Shown: positions 16,628 to 25,455 of the stretch, piece by piece | Layout: each line of letters opens with the position of its first letter | Position numbering within the stretch: the first letter of the stretch is position 1 | The notes under the pieces: generated by a model | Database searches by the model: none | What the model was told of the DNA's origin: nothing | The model's input: the letters and a program-made list of their open reading frames with translations, nothing else | Position numbers and translations under genes: made by a program | DNA from: Saccharospirillum sp039982735 | Lineage (GTDB): Bacteria; Pseudomonadota; Gammaproteobacteria; Pseudomonadales; Natronospirillaceae | Direction: 5' to 3' | Assembly (NCBI RefSeq): GCF_039982735.1 | Contig: NZ_JBDWXV010000001.1 | Coordinates: 127,300 to 191,299, forward strand | Length of the DNA: 64,000 bases

Positions 16628-17416
16628 GTGACGTCCTTATTCCTGCTAACCGTTTGGTTACTAACGCGTCTTTGCTTCATCCGCTACGATCAGCGTCTTC
16701 CCACCCGCTTGCTCCTGATTCTGGTGCTGATTCCCATCATTCTGGCACCTGCCTTGGCGCTGGGTGTGACTTCGATGCTTTGGTCGATACTGGTTGCCGC
16801 AGCCCTGGTTTTTTCCGAGAAAGTTATTCCTGAAAAGCTGTTAGTGCCCGGTCGCCTAATGGGGTTGGCCTTCGTCGTGGTGGCAACCTGGTTGATGCCG
16901 TTGCCGGAACTGAGTTCATGGTCGGTATTAACAATCGATTGGCTCGGTCTGACTACAGAACAACTGACCACAGGCTTGTGGTGGCTGCTGGGGTTTCTGC
17001 TGGTTGCCGGCGAAGCCAATTTACTGATTCGGGTGCTGTTCCACAGCTTCGACCTGGAACCGATGAGTAAGACACCGGAGCCTGCTGAAACCGCAGAGGC
17101 TGAGACAGAACAGACCACGACAGCAAACCAGAACGCAGAACCGGAGATCGACCAGCGCGAGTACAATGCCGGTCGCATTATAGGCATTCTGGAGCGCTGG
17201 CTGATGTACATCGTGCTGGTCGGCAGTCAGCAACAGGGGGCTGTATCCGGCTCTCAGTACAGCATCATCGCGGTCATTTTGGCGGCAAAAGGGTTTGCGC
17301 GGTTCCGGCAACTGGAGGAACGTGCTTTTGCCGAATACGTGTTGATCGGGACTCTGGCATCGACGTTGCTGACTGTGGCGGTGAGCTTGTTGATCAGCCA
17401 CCACATATTGTCATAG
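16628..17416 (+). CDS. SatD-associated polytopic membrane protein
   Basis: The 262-residue product has about six or seven hydrophobic helices, a Thr/Glu-rich cytoplasmic or periplasmic linker (about residues 140-175), and a C-terminal block RIIGILERWLMYIVLV followed by RFRQLEERAFAEYVLIGTLA. Similar C-terminal blocks occur in hypothetical membrane proteins encoded next to satD in other bacteria, from memory. GTG is used as start with GAGGG 8 bases upstream. Function is unknown; context suggests it works with SatD. Confidence 0.7.
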   Translation: MTSLFLLTVWLLTRLCFIRYDQRLPTRLLLILVLIPIILAPALALGVTSMLWSILVAAALVFSEKVIPEKLLVPGRLMGLAFVVVATWLMPLPELSSWSVLTIDWLGLTTEQLTTGLWWLLGFLLVAGEANLLIRVLFHSFDLEPMSKTPEPAETAEAETEQTTTANQNAEPEIDQREYNAGRIIGILERWLMYIVLVGSQQQGAVSGSQYSIIAVILAAKGFARFRQLEERAFAEYVLIGTLASTLLTVAVSLLISHHILS

Positions 17417-17417
17417 T

Positions 17418-17855
17418 TCACACCCCAATATCCTCATTCCACAGATCAGGCCGCTCGCGGATGAAGGTTTCCATCAGGTGGATACAGCTTGGCTCCTGGC
17501 GGACGTCCAGCTCAACGCCGCGACTGGTCAGTAGCGCTTCGTCGCCCTGAAAGGTCTGGTTTTCACCGATCACGACTGTGGGAATGCCGTACAGCAGAAT
17601 GGCGCCGCTGCACATGGGGCAGGGCGACAGCGTGGTGTAGAGCACCGATTCACGATATACCGAGGCTGGCTGACGGCCGGCGTTTTCCAGCGCATCCATC
17701 TCGCCGTGCAGCACCACGCTGCCCTGCTGAACCCGGCGGTTGTGGCCCCGGCCAATGATTTTTCCCTTGTGTACCAGTACCGAACCGATCGGAATGCCGC
17801 CTTCTGCGACGCCGGCTTTTGCTTCGTCGAGTGCGGCCTGCATGAATTCGTCCAT
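17418..17855 (-). CDS. Cytosine deaminase, yeast FCY1-like
   Basis: The 145-residue zinc-dependent deaminase has the catalytic HGE (HGEMDALENAG) and PCPMCSGAI motifs. It resembles the small fungal cytosine deaminase FCY1 rather than the large bacterial CodA: GIPIGSVLVHKGKIIGRGHN, LYTTLSPCPMC, and a C-terminus of ERPDLWNEDIG like the yeast end. It should hydrolyse cytosine to uracil and ammonia in the cytoplasm. AGGAG precedes the ATG. It is convergent with the SatD-associated membrane gene, with one base between the two stops. Guanine or other base specificity cannot be excluded. Confidence 0.85.
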   Translation of the reverse strand: MDEFMQAALDEAKAGVAEGGIPIGSVLVHKGKIIGRGHNRRVQQGSVVLHGEMDALENAGRQPASVYRESVLYTTLSPCPMCSGAILLYGIPTVVIGENQTFQGDEALLTSRGVELDVRQEPSCIHLMETFIRERPDLWNEDIGV

Positions 17856-18010
17856 CTCGGACTCCTGAATAAGGAACTATGACCTCCAAGCTAAAGGAGG
17901 GTGGGGTAGTGCGCAAGCGTGTTATACAACCTCAGTCACATTTCAGGGGCTGTTGGAGTGCTAGACTGTAAAGATAATGAGTTTAGGAGTTCGTTGGGTG
18001 GTACTGGCCC

Positions 18011-18123
18011 GCGGCGACTACCGGTGGTACCTCTGCGGGGTCGGCGTGAACCCGTCCTTAGGGCCTAGACCGCAACATCCATGTTGCGGACTCCCCCGCA
18101 GAGACACCACCGGCATCCGCCGC
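18011..18123 (+). repeat. Palindromic repeat family, copy E
   Basis: Arms GCGGCGACTACCGGTGGT and TCTGCGGGG face CCCCGCAGA and ACCACCGGCATCCGCCGC. Most of this sequence differs from copy B, yet pairing is preserved. The centre GGCGTGAACCCGTCC and GGGCCTAGACC is conserved, and the inner hairpin is CCGCAACAT/ATGTTGCGG. It lies in the divergent region between the cytosine deaminase and the response regulator genes. Confidence 0.87.
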
Positions 18124-18190
18124 TTACACAGGGCGAACCCCGAAACACCTACGGCTGTTTCAAGTACAAACGCTAAAAGGCAGTAATACC

Positions 18191-19003
18191 ATGACCCGGA
18201 TTGTGTGGGTAGAAGATCAGTCCCACTGGGTCGAGCGGTTTAAACCGACGTTGGAAGCGACCGACTTTAACGGCTCGCCCACCGACGTTCAGGTCTTCAA
18301 GTTCGCTGAAGCCGCTTGCCAGTACATAAAACAGTGCCCCGATGCCGATGCGCCCGATGTCGCGTTGCTCGACGCCCATATGGGCGGCAACAGCCATGCC
18401 GGTCTGACCGTGTCGCGGGCTCTGCAGAAGCGCTGGCCGGACTTGCCGGTGGTGTATTTGTCGGAGCATAGCGGTACCGACATTGAACAGGCGGCGTTTG
18501 AGCAGAATGGCACCCTGGATTTTATCGCCAAGCACCAGCGCAATGTCGAAGCCGTATTGTGCTGGCGCATTCAGGCGGTGTTGCGTCAGCAACGCCACCA
18601 GCCCGGAGAAATAGCCACAACGCATAGCGATACCTTGCGCAGCGGCTCACTAAGCATCGATATCCGTACCTGGGAAGTGTTCTGGCAGGGCCATAAACTG
18701 ATGAACCCGACCAATCCGCGCCGGCCACTGGCACCGACACCGCGCAAGATCCTGCGTTTTCTGGTGGAAGCGGCGCCGAGCCCGTTGTCGACCTGGCAGA
18801 TTGCCGATAAGCTCGATGCCGACCCGGAACGGTTTTCCTACGCCAATTACCGGCAACACATCCGTACCCTGAGGCGCGCCTTTGATCAGGTCGAAGCGGG
18901 CGACGCCAGCTTTACCGACCGTTGCCGGGAAGGGGTTGGAATCGTCACCTTTGGCGACCAGGAAGCCTACTGCTGGAGGCCAGACCATGACTCTGCGCGC
19001 TGA
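18191..19003 (+). CDS. Two-component response regulator with C-terminal winged-helix-like domain
   Basis: The 270-residue protein begins with a receiver domain: acidic VEDQ near residues 7-10, the likely phosphoacceptor Asp61 in DVALLDAHMGG, and a late IAKHQ lysine. The C-terminal part (about residues 150-255) ends in a pattern like an OmpR-type winged helix (TPRKILRFLVEAAPSPLSTW, then YRQHIRTLRRAFDQ). The gene precedes and overlaps a histidine kinase gene by 17 bases, the reverse of the order often seen. The target genes are unknown. Confidence 0.8.
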   Translation: MTRIVWVEDQSHWVERFKPTLEATDFNGSPTDVQVFKFAEAACQYIKQCPDADAPDVALLDAHMGGNSHAGLTVSRALQKRWPDLPVVYLSEHSGTDIEQAAFEQNGTLDFIAKHQRNVEAVLCWRIQAVLRQQRHQPGEIATTHSDTLRSGSLSIDIRTWEVFWQGHKLMNPTNPRRPLAPTPRKILRFLVEAAPSPLSTWQIADKLDADPERFSYANYRQHIRTLRRAFDQVEAGDASFTDRCREGVGIVTFGDQEAYCWRPDHDSAR

Positions 19004-20624
19004 CACCGATAGACCCTTCAAGCCTAACTGGCCACAGCGGTTCAGTGTGCTGAGCAGTTTTTTCGGACTGGTTCTGGTGGCGTATTTTTACCTGATCACC
19101 GAACCTGACCTGATGGCTTACTACCAGGTGCCTGAATGGGTATTGGATCCACGTCTGAAAATGGCCCTGTGCGCAATTTTTGCGATATTCCTGATCAACG
19201 ATGCGCACCGCTATTCCCAGGCGCGCCGTCAGCAAAAACAGCAAGCCCGCCAGTTGCAGAGTGAATATGACAACCTCTGGCAAAGCCGCAAACAACTGCA
19301 GCACAAGGTGCATACCTATGCTGGCCATGCCGATAAACTAAAGCTGTTTATTAGCGACAAGCTGCTGGAATACATCGAGTATGATGAAAAATTCCTGCAC
19401 TTTAAAAGCATTGCGGCCGAGGTGCGGCATAACGGCGTGATCGGGTTCGATAAGGTGCAGTCAGCGCTGGAGCAGGCGCTTGCCCAGCCCCAATTGAACG
19501 AGGCTGATCAGTCACGAACCCGGGAGGCCTTGCAGCAACTGCGTTACGTCTGGGATCTGCTTGATCTGGCCACCACCGACAACATTGCCCTGCACCTGGC
19601 CAATCAATTGTGCGACCTGGAAGAACCCTATTACCAGCAATCTCTGAATCCGGAATCGGCCGATTCACACGAGCTGCAATCTACGTTTTCGCCGGTAGCC
19701 GGTCTGGTGAGGGCGCTGACCCCACTGCTGAACACGCCCGACTCACTGCACCAGGCGGTAGCGGAAGGTTTGCCCTGTGTGTGGCAGGACGACCCGTCGT
19801 TCTGGTTGTCGATGGAGCCCTGTGGTGTCGTGTTGGGAAATGAAAACCACTGGGTGCTGCTGCTGGAAAACCTGCTCAAGAACGCTCAGTTCTTCAGTGG
19901 CAAGCGACCCTACCGGCATAAGTACCGACGTATCGGCGTTCGGCTTGCCGAGCATTCGGGCAAAGTACGGCTGCAGGTGTTTAACAGTGGCCCGGGCATC
20001 AGTGAGGAAGACAAGGCCAAAATCTTTCAGCTCGGCTATTCCACGCGCCGGGTGAAGGAAAACCACGGTAAGGGGTTGGGGTTGTTTTTTGTTGGTGAGA
20101 TTGTCAAAGGGTACGATGGCACGGTCGCTATTGAAAACATCGATAACCGGCCCCGCCAGATGACGCTGCGGCTTGAGTTTGAAAACGGCGATGTCCACAC
20201 CGATTCGTTTTCCATCGATGTTGAAGACGGCTTGCCGGTGTGCCAGCGCCACGGTGAAACGGGTACCGAAAAAACGCTGAGTTGGTCGTTCGAGCAACGG
20301 CTGCGCTCGGTCGAGGTATCGTCGGCCGATGCTCACCAACCGAACAGAACGGTTCTGGATTCGTCCTCTCGCAGCCTCAACTGGCTAGACCCGCAACGCC
20401 CGGATAACCCGAGCTGGGTGCTGGACATCAACCTGGCGCGCAAAAGCTCCGGCATTCAATTCACGCCGCTGGATGTCCGTGGCGTGCAGTTCACGGTCGA
20501 GCTGCCCCTGGCGGCCTCGCGCCTGGCAGAAGACGCGACGCTGGAAGACCTGGATACCATTGATGTCGACCGTCTGAACCAGCCGTTTCAGGCGCTGGAT
20601 CTGTATCACGAATCGAATCACTGA
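18987..20624 (+). CDS. Membrane sensor histidine kinase
   Basis: The 545-residue protein has two N-terminal membrane helices (about residues 20-42 and 55-70), a coiled coil (about 70-110), a helical region with His-containing segments but no standard H-E/D-x-x-T/N-P box that I could identify, and a clear HATPase domain with LLENLLKNAQFF (N box), GPGISEEDKAKIFQLGYSTR (G1) and GKGLGLFFVGEIV (G2). A further C-terminal extension of about 180 residues is unusual and unassigned. GGAGG precedes the ATG, which lies inside the regulator gene. It presumably signals through that regulator. Confidence 0.8.
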   Translation: MTLRADTDRPFKPNWPQRFSVLSSFFGLVLVAYFYLITEPDLMAYYQVPEWVLDPRLKMALCAIFAIFLINDAHRYSQARRQQKQQARQLQSEYDNLWQSRKQLQHKVHTYAGHADKLKLFISDKLLEYIEYDEKFLHFKSIAAEVRHNGVIGFDKVQSALEQALAQPQLNEADQSRTREALQQLRYVWDLLDLATTDNIALHLANQLCDLEEPYYQQSLNPESADSHELQSTFSPVAGLVRALTPLLNTPDSLHQAVAEGLPCVWQDDPSFWLSMEPCGVVLGNENHWVLLLENLLKNAQFFSGKRPYRHKYRRIGVRLAEHSGKVRLQVFNSGPGISEEDKAKIFQLGYSTRRVKENHGKGLGLFFVGEIVKGYDGTVAIENIDNRPRQMTLRLEFENGDVHTDSFSIDVEDGLPVCQRHGETGTEKTLSWSFEQRLRSVEVSSADAHQPNRTVLDSSSRSLNWLDPQRPDNPSWVLDINLARKSSGIQFTPLDVRGVQFTVELPLAASRLAEDATLEDLDTIDVDRLNQPFQALDLYHESNH

Positions 20625-20652
20625 CGGGGTGAGAGATTACCCTTTATAGACT

Positions 20653-20686
20653 GGATGTCCCCAGAGCCGGGGCATCCCTTTTCTCT
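20653..20686 (+). terminator. Terminator after the kinase gene
   Basis: GGATGTCCCC pairs with GGGGCATCC around AGAGCC and is followed by CTTTTCTCT, 28 bases after the kinase stop codon. Confidence 0.7.
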
Positions 20687-20750
20687 GTTGCCAGATCCCG
20701 CTATTCTCAGTCCTTCCATATTCCCGCCCCTGACGAAAAGGATCGACTCA

Positions 20751-22529
20751 GTGACTCGTCTTCTCTGTGTGCTAACTCTGACTTGTGTGTTCGTGTTAAA
20801 CGGCTGCAGCAACTTTTCCACTCAACCCAGCGCCGGGATCCAGTGGCCAGACTCCCTGGCTGAGCCAGCCAGTCTGATTGATAACCTGGATGCTGGTGTC
20901 ATCACCTATGCCCGCGTACCCAGCCCCGGTGCCTGGATATCCGCACCCAAAAACAATGCCATGGGTAGTCTGTTGGCGACGGATGCGAACCGGGAAGCGG
21001 TGACGGCCTTGCTCGAAGCCCTGCGCCAACAGTTGGCGCCGCTCGGAGCCGAAGGTGCGACGGCCGGTCTGCTGTTGGATCGACTGCGGTCGCCACTCGA
21101 GCTGGCTGTGCGTCTGCCGCAAGACACGGCTGTTACCGGTGCTGAGATTCAAGTGTCCGCGCGTCTGGATTTTGATTCCCGGGTGGCGTTTGAACAGCAA
21201 CTCAGCCGCTTGCTTCAGGGCCAGTCGGGCGTTCGCCAGCTTGTCCCGGCCACCCGGGATGCGCCCGGTCGACTGAGTTTCGGGGTTGTGCCCGGCTATT
21301 ATCAATTTGACCCACAAACCCGTCGCTTTACCCTGGTTGCCGGCTTTGCCAGCAGTGCGCAATCGCTGGCGCAGATGGGTACCGTGGCTAACCCGGAGCA
21401 TCCGGCACTTAAGCGACAGGCCGAACTGGAAGACAGCCGTTATGGGCTGTATCTGTGGGCGAATACGGCGGCTGTATTGCCTCAGCTAACCGCTTTCCTG
21501 CCCGCAACAGAGGTGCCTGAGCTGGATGAGCTGGGGTTGATGAACACACAAGAGTTTGCCTTGGCCATGGGAACCCGGGACGGCAGAGGCCAGACTTATC
21601 TGTTGTTGCGGGGGGCGAATGGTCCGTTGTGGGACCTGTCATTGCCACAGATACCCTCAACCCGGGTAAAGAGCCTGGGAGAGCCAGACCATTATTTTAC
21701 GACGGTTATTCCGGATGAAGCGTGGGTGCGCCGTCTGGCATCGGTATCCGACTGGTCGGTGCGTGATCTGAATCGACTGACCGATAAAACCGGTTTGAGT
21801 TGGACCTCGATTGTCGCGGGGCTGGCAGGCCGGTTCAGTGTTATTGCGGATGATGCGGGCAGCTATCTAGCTCTGGAACCCGGAGATGCTGACGCCTTTG
21901 CCCGTTTGTTGGATGACTTTCGATACCTCGGTTATACCGAAATGACAGCGTTCTCCACCCCGGCCGGGTCCATGACCCGTTTGCAACTGCCCATTTCCAA
22001 GCTTTGGCTCGACCCGGGTATGCCCGCAACATCGGATTGGTTTCACCGCAGTCAGGACTCCCGTGGCTGGTTCTATGAACAGGATGGTATCTGGTATTTT
22101 GCCTCTGTTCCGCAGGTGCTGCTGGCCCGCCAGCAAGCAGCACCCGGGGTCTCATTGGCCAACTGGAGTCAGCAGGACAACGACCAGCCGACGGTGCAGT
22201 TTGTCGGTCAGTTCGATTCTCTGATTCAAACCAACTACCACTATTACCTGGAAGGCTTGCAAACGCTGGCGCACATACTCGATACCGAAATTGATATGCT
22301 GGCGTTTCCGGTGGCCCCTGTTGATCAACTGCCCAAACAGTCCAGGGCCAGTCTGTCGGTTACCTATCGGGGCGACACATTGCAGGCAACCTACGGCTAC
22401 GAAACTCACCCCTTTGATCCCTTGCAGGGCTCAATGGGGGGTGTGGCTGTCATCGGCATATTGGCTGCCATCGCTATACCGGCCTATCAGGACTATGTTG
22501 AACAAGCCTCCCTGTATTCGGACATCTAA
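20751..22529 (+). CDS. DUF3352-like lipoprotein with C-terminal pilin-like helix
   Basis: The 592-residue product starts (GTG at 20751, with an AAGGA ribosome site) with a lipoprotein signal ending FVLNGC (Cys19). The long central part has the repeated layout seen in DUF3352-type exported proteins, with pairs of domains of alternating strands and helices; this is a family impression, not a proof. The last 30 or so residues contain VAVIGILAAIAIPAYQDYV, which is the hydrophobic N-terminal helix of type IV pilins but here at the C-terminus, lacking the usual Glu5. An upstream in-frame ATG at 20655 lies in the terminator region and is not favoured. No other pilus gene is nearby. Confidence 0.7.
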   Translation: MTRLLCVLTLTCVFVLNGCSNFSTQPSAGIQWPDSLAEPASLIDNLDAGVITYARVPSPGAWISAPKNNAMGSLLATDANREAVTALLEALRQQLAPLGAEGATAGLLLDRLRSPLELAVRLPQDTAVTGAEIQVSARLDFDSRVAFEQQLSRLLQGQSGVRQLVPATRDAPGRLSFGVVPGYYQFDPQTRRFTLVAGFASSAQSLAQMGTVANPEHPALKRQAELEDSRYGLYLWANTAAVLPQLTAFLPATEVPELDELGLMNTQEFALAMGTRDGRGQTYLLLRGANGPLWDLSLPQIPSTRVKSLGEPDHYFTTVIPDEAWVRRLASVSDWSVRDLNRLTDKTGLSWTSIVAGLAGRFSVIADDAGSYLALEPGDADAFARLLDDFRYLGYTEMTAFSTPAGSMTRLQLPISKLWLDPGMPATSDWFHRSQDSRGWFYEQDGIWYFASVPQVLLARQQAAPGVSLANWSQQDNDQPTVQFVGQFDSLIQTNYHYYLEGLQTLAHILDTEIDMLAFPVAPVDQLPKQSRASLSVTYRGDTLQATYGYETHPFDPLQGSMGGVAVIGILAAIAIPAYQDYVEQASLYSDI

Positions 22530-22646
22530 CCGATTTATTTTCTGTCGCTGCAAGCCTGGCTCGGGCCAGCTTGCGGCTCAGTTTCCCAATTGTGGGAATG
22601 AGCGTTCCAATATTAACAGCAGTAATTAAGCTATTTATCTACAGGA

Positions 22647-22662
22647 TGTGATCCAAATCACA
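22647..22662. promoter_or_regulatory. Perfect CRP/Vfr-type site before the MHYT gene
   Basis: TGTGATCCAAATCACA is an exact TGTGA-N6-TCACA site, 64 bases before the ATG of the MHYT-domain gene. cAMP-CRP control is inferred. Confidence 0.75.
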
Positions 22663-22725
22663 CTCCCTCGCGTAGTATGCAAGTTGAGCATTAAACCAAT
22701 GTCGATTTCGCTGTTCGAGGTGAGC

Positions 22726-24003
22726 ATGGAAGGTAGTTACGATATATCGCTGGTCAGTTTGTCCTATCTGGTGGCCATTCTGGCGTCTTATTGCGCCCTG
22801 TATTTTGGAACCCAGCTAACCCGGGTTGACGGCACCAAGCGCCGTGTCTGGTTGATACTGGGTTCACTGTCGATGGGGCTGGGTATCTGGAGCATGCACT
22901 TCATCGGTATGGGCGCCTACCAGATGAACATGCCCATGACCTACGATCTGACCATGACGGTCGTTTCCTGGATCGCTGCCGTATTGGCCTCTGGTCTTGC
23001 GCTGTTTCTGATCAGCAAATCCGTGGCCGGTGTTGGTGTTCTGGTAGTGGGTAGTCTGGTCATGGGTCTTGGCATTGCCGTAATGCATTATCTCGGCATG
23101 GCAGCGATGCGCATTACCCCCTCCGTCAGTTATGACCCGTTCTGGTTCACGGTGTCCATTTTGATTGCGGTTGGTGCCTCCGGTGCGGCCCTGGCCATCT
23201 GTCGATACACACAACGTTTGGTGGGGCGCCAGGCCGTCGGCTTTCAAGGTATCGCCGCCCTGGTGATGGGCGCTGCGATCTGCGGTATGCACTACACCGG
23301 TATGGTAGCAGTGATATACCCGCAAGGTGCCATGCCAGCCATGAGCAACCAGTTGACGGGTTCAGCCATTGGCACACCAATCATCCTCGCGTCTGTTCTG
23401 TTTATTGTGTTTTCTCTGCTGGCGGTTTACAGCGATATCAAAGCGCGCAACAACGAAGAGGAATGGAGCCGCCAGGAAGCCGAGCGGGTCAAGAAAATGG
23501 CCTTCGTCGATGAAGCCACCGGTTTGCCGAACCGCTCACGACTGGAACATCACCTGCTTGAGTCGCTGGTGGAGACCGGAGGGGCGGCGTCGCCATTTAC
23601 CCTGGTCATGCTGGAGATGTCGAACTACCGGGAATTATCTGCTGGAATGAACAGCGAGACGCTGTATCAGCGGTTACACACGCTGTCGGAGCAGATTCAG
23701 AAACTGATTCCGGCCGGGGTGTATCTGGCGCGTTATTCCAACGCAACCTTTGGCCTGGTGATTCATGATGACATCGATTCGAAGACCGTGAACCAGACGT
23801 TCGGCACGTTGGGCAAGGCGACAACCGCACTGAAAGTCACCGGATGGAATTTGAACTGGAAGGCCGGTTTCAGCCGATTCCCGCAAACCGGTCACTCCAG
23901 TCGGATGCTGATTCGCGAGGCCCTCAAAACGGCACCGCTAGCGGAGTTGACCAATGACAAGGCGCCTGCAACGGAGTCGGGCGTGCAGATGCTGATTAAC
24001 TGA
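22726..24003 (+). CDS. MHYT-domain membrane protein with degenerate GGDEF-like region
   Basis: The 425-residue protein has an N-terminal seven-helix MHYT sensor with its diagnostic repeats MHFIGM, MHYLGM and MHYTGM, proposed in the family to bind copper or sense gases. The C-terminal part begins like a GGDEF domain (DEATGLPNRSRLEHHL, about residue 262) but has no GGDEF signature: the region that should hold it reads YSNATFGLVIHDD. It is therefore unlikely to make c-di-GMP and may be a binding or scaffold domain. CGAGG sits five bases before the chosen ATG. Earlier in-frame starts (22648, 22699) are less likely; 22648 would fall inside the CRP site. Confidence 0.82.
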   Translation: MEGSYDISLVSLSYLVAILASYCALYFGTQLTRVDGTKRRVWLILGSLSMGLGIWSMHFIGMGAYQMNMPMTYDLTMTVVSWIAAVLASGLALFLISKSVAGVGVLVVGSLVMGLGIAVMHYLGMAAMRITPSVSYDPFWFTVSILIAVGASGAALAICRYTQRLVGRQAVGFQGIAALVMGAAICGMHYTGMVAVIYPQGAMPAMSNQLTGSAIGTPIILASVLFIVFSLLAVYSDIKARNNEEEWSRQEAERVKKMAFVDEATGLPNRSRLEHHLLESLVETGGAASPFTLVMLEMSNYRELSAGMNSETLYQRLHTLSEQIQKLIPAGVYLARYSNATFGLVIHDDIDSKTVNQTFGTLGKATTALKVTGWNLNWKAGFSRFPQTGHSSRMLIREALKTAPLAELTNDKAPATESGVQMLIN

Positions 24004-24052
24004 GGCAGGAACATGATTGTTTGAGCGGAGGCTGCCCCGGGTTGGGTCGGCC

Positions 24053-24325
24053 TCAGGCTTTGAACGTCACCGTTGCATCCACGACCACGATGCAACTGCA
24101 GGCCAGAATCTCACTGTCACCGCACCAGGCCAGTGGCTCCTGTACGTAATCGACCGATCCTTTCATCAACACCATGCGGCAGGCGCCGCAATAGCCTTCA
24201 CGACACTGATAAGGCACCTTGAACCCCCGCTTCTCCAGTTGCTGCAGAACAGTCACCGGGTCAGGCGAGGGGAACAGGGTAATGCGGTGCGTCTGTGACG
24301 CGTTCGGGTTGACCTCTCTGGTCAC
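24053..24325 (-). CDS. yfaE: [2Fe-2S] ferredoxin for ribonucleotide reductase maintenance
   Basis: The 90-residue plant-type ferredoxin has the ligand pattern CREGYCGACRM and a later LACSC. It overlaps nrdB by four bases. In Escherichia coli YfaE keeps the NrdB diferric-tyrosyl cofactor active, and the conserved nrdAB-yfaE order supports the same role here. Confidence 0.92.
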   Translation of the reverse strand: MTREVNPNASQTHRITLFPSPDPVTVLQQLEKRGFKVPYQCREGYCGACRMVLMKGSVDYVQEPLAWCGDSEILACSCIVVVDATVTFKA

Positions 24326-25446
24326 AACTCGAAATCTTCCAGAGCGCCGGTGTCGACATCACTTTGCAGGGCGCCGACCAGATAGGTGCTGATCTCGGTT
24401 TCCTGAGGCGCAACCTGTACCTGGTCGCTTTGCAACCAGGCGTCCATCCACGGCAGCGGATTCTTGGGCGAACCAAAAGCCGGTTCGAGGTCTATAGCCG
24501 CCAGGCGCTGGTCGGTAATGTGCTGGACGTATTGCGCCAGAATGTCGGTGTTCAGACCAATCATCGATCCGTCTTTGAACAGATAGGCAGCCCACTCTTT
24601 TTCCTGCTCGGCCGCATCGATGAAGATCTGGCGCACGTTGTCGCGTTCTTCTTCAGCGATCTCAGCCATGTCAGGGTCGTCGTGGCCACGCGCCATCAGG
24701 TTCAGCATGTGCTGGGTGCCGGTCAGGTGCAGGGCTTCGTCACGGGCGATCAGGCGAATGATCTTGGCATTGCCTTCCATTCTCGAACGTTCGGCGAAGG
24801 CAAAGCTGCAGGCGAAACTGACGTAGAAGCGAATGGCTTCGAGCACGTTGACCGAGGCCAGCGTCAAATACAGCTTCCGTTTCAGGTCGCGCAGTGCTTT
24901 TTTGCCGTCTGCACTGGCCTGCCACTCGTCGGTCTGCACCTGAAACCGCTGAGTCGCTTCAATCAGCGCATCGTAATACCGCGTGACGGTTGTTGCGCGC
25001 TCGACAATGGCCGGGTTGTGCACGATGTCATCGAACACCTTGCCCGGCTCGGTCAATACATTACGCATGATGTGCGTGTAAGACCGCGAGTGAATGGTTT
25101 CACTGAACGCCCAGGTTTCGATCCAGGTTTCCAGTTCGGGCAAGGACACCAGCGGCAACAGGGCCACATTGGGTGAGCGACCCTGGACGCTGTCGAGCAG
25201 CGTCTGGTATTTCAGGTTGCTCAGGAAAATGTGCTGCTCGTGCGCGGGCAGGGCAATGAAGTCCTTGCGGTCGCGCGTGAGGTCCACTTCTTCCGGACGC
25301 CAGAAGAACGAGAGTTGCTTTTCGATCAGCTTTTCGAAAATCGGAAACTTCTGCTGATCGTAGCGCGCAACGTTTACCGTCTCGCCGAAAAACATCGGCT
25401 GACTGAACGTATCGAACTCGCGCTGGTTAAACGTTTGATAAGCCAT
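24322..25446 (-). CDS. nrdB: Class Ia ribonucleotide reductase beta subunit
   Basis: The 374-residue protein carries the NrdB hallmarks. Iron-ligand helices include FWRPEEVDLTRD, the ETIHSRSYTHI helix and RDEALHLTGTQH. It ends with an acidic DTGALEDFEL tail typical of the part that docks on NrdA. It provides the diiron-tyrosyl radical for deoxynucleotide synthesis. It starts 9 bases after nrdA and overlaps yfaE. Confidence 0.97.
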   Translation of the reverse strand: MAYQTFNQREFDTFSQPMFFGETVNVARYDQQKFPIFEKLIEKQLSFFWRPEEVDLTRDRKDFIALPAHEQHIFLSNLKYQTLLDSVQGRSPNVALLPLVSLPELETWIETWAFSETIHSRSYTHIMRNVLTEPGKVFDDIVHNPAIVERATTVTRYYDALIEATQRFQVQTDEWQASADGKKALRDLKRKLYLTLASVNVLEAIRFYVSFACSFAFAERSRMEGNAKIIRLIARDEALHLTGTQHMLNLMARGHDDPDMAEIAEEERDNVRQIFIDAAEQEKEWAAYLFKDGSMIGLNTDILAQYVQHITDQRLAAIDLEPAFGSPKNPLPWMDAWLQSDQVQVAPQETEISTYLVGALQSDVDTGALEDFEL

Positions 25447-25455
25447 TCATGCTCC

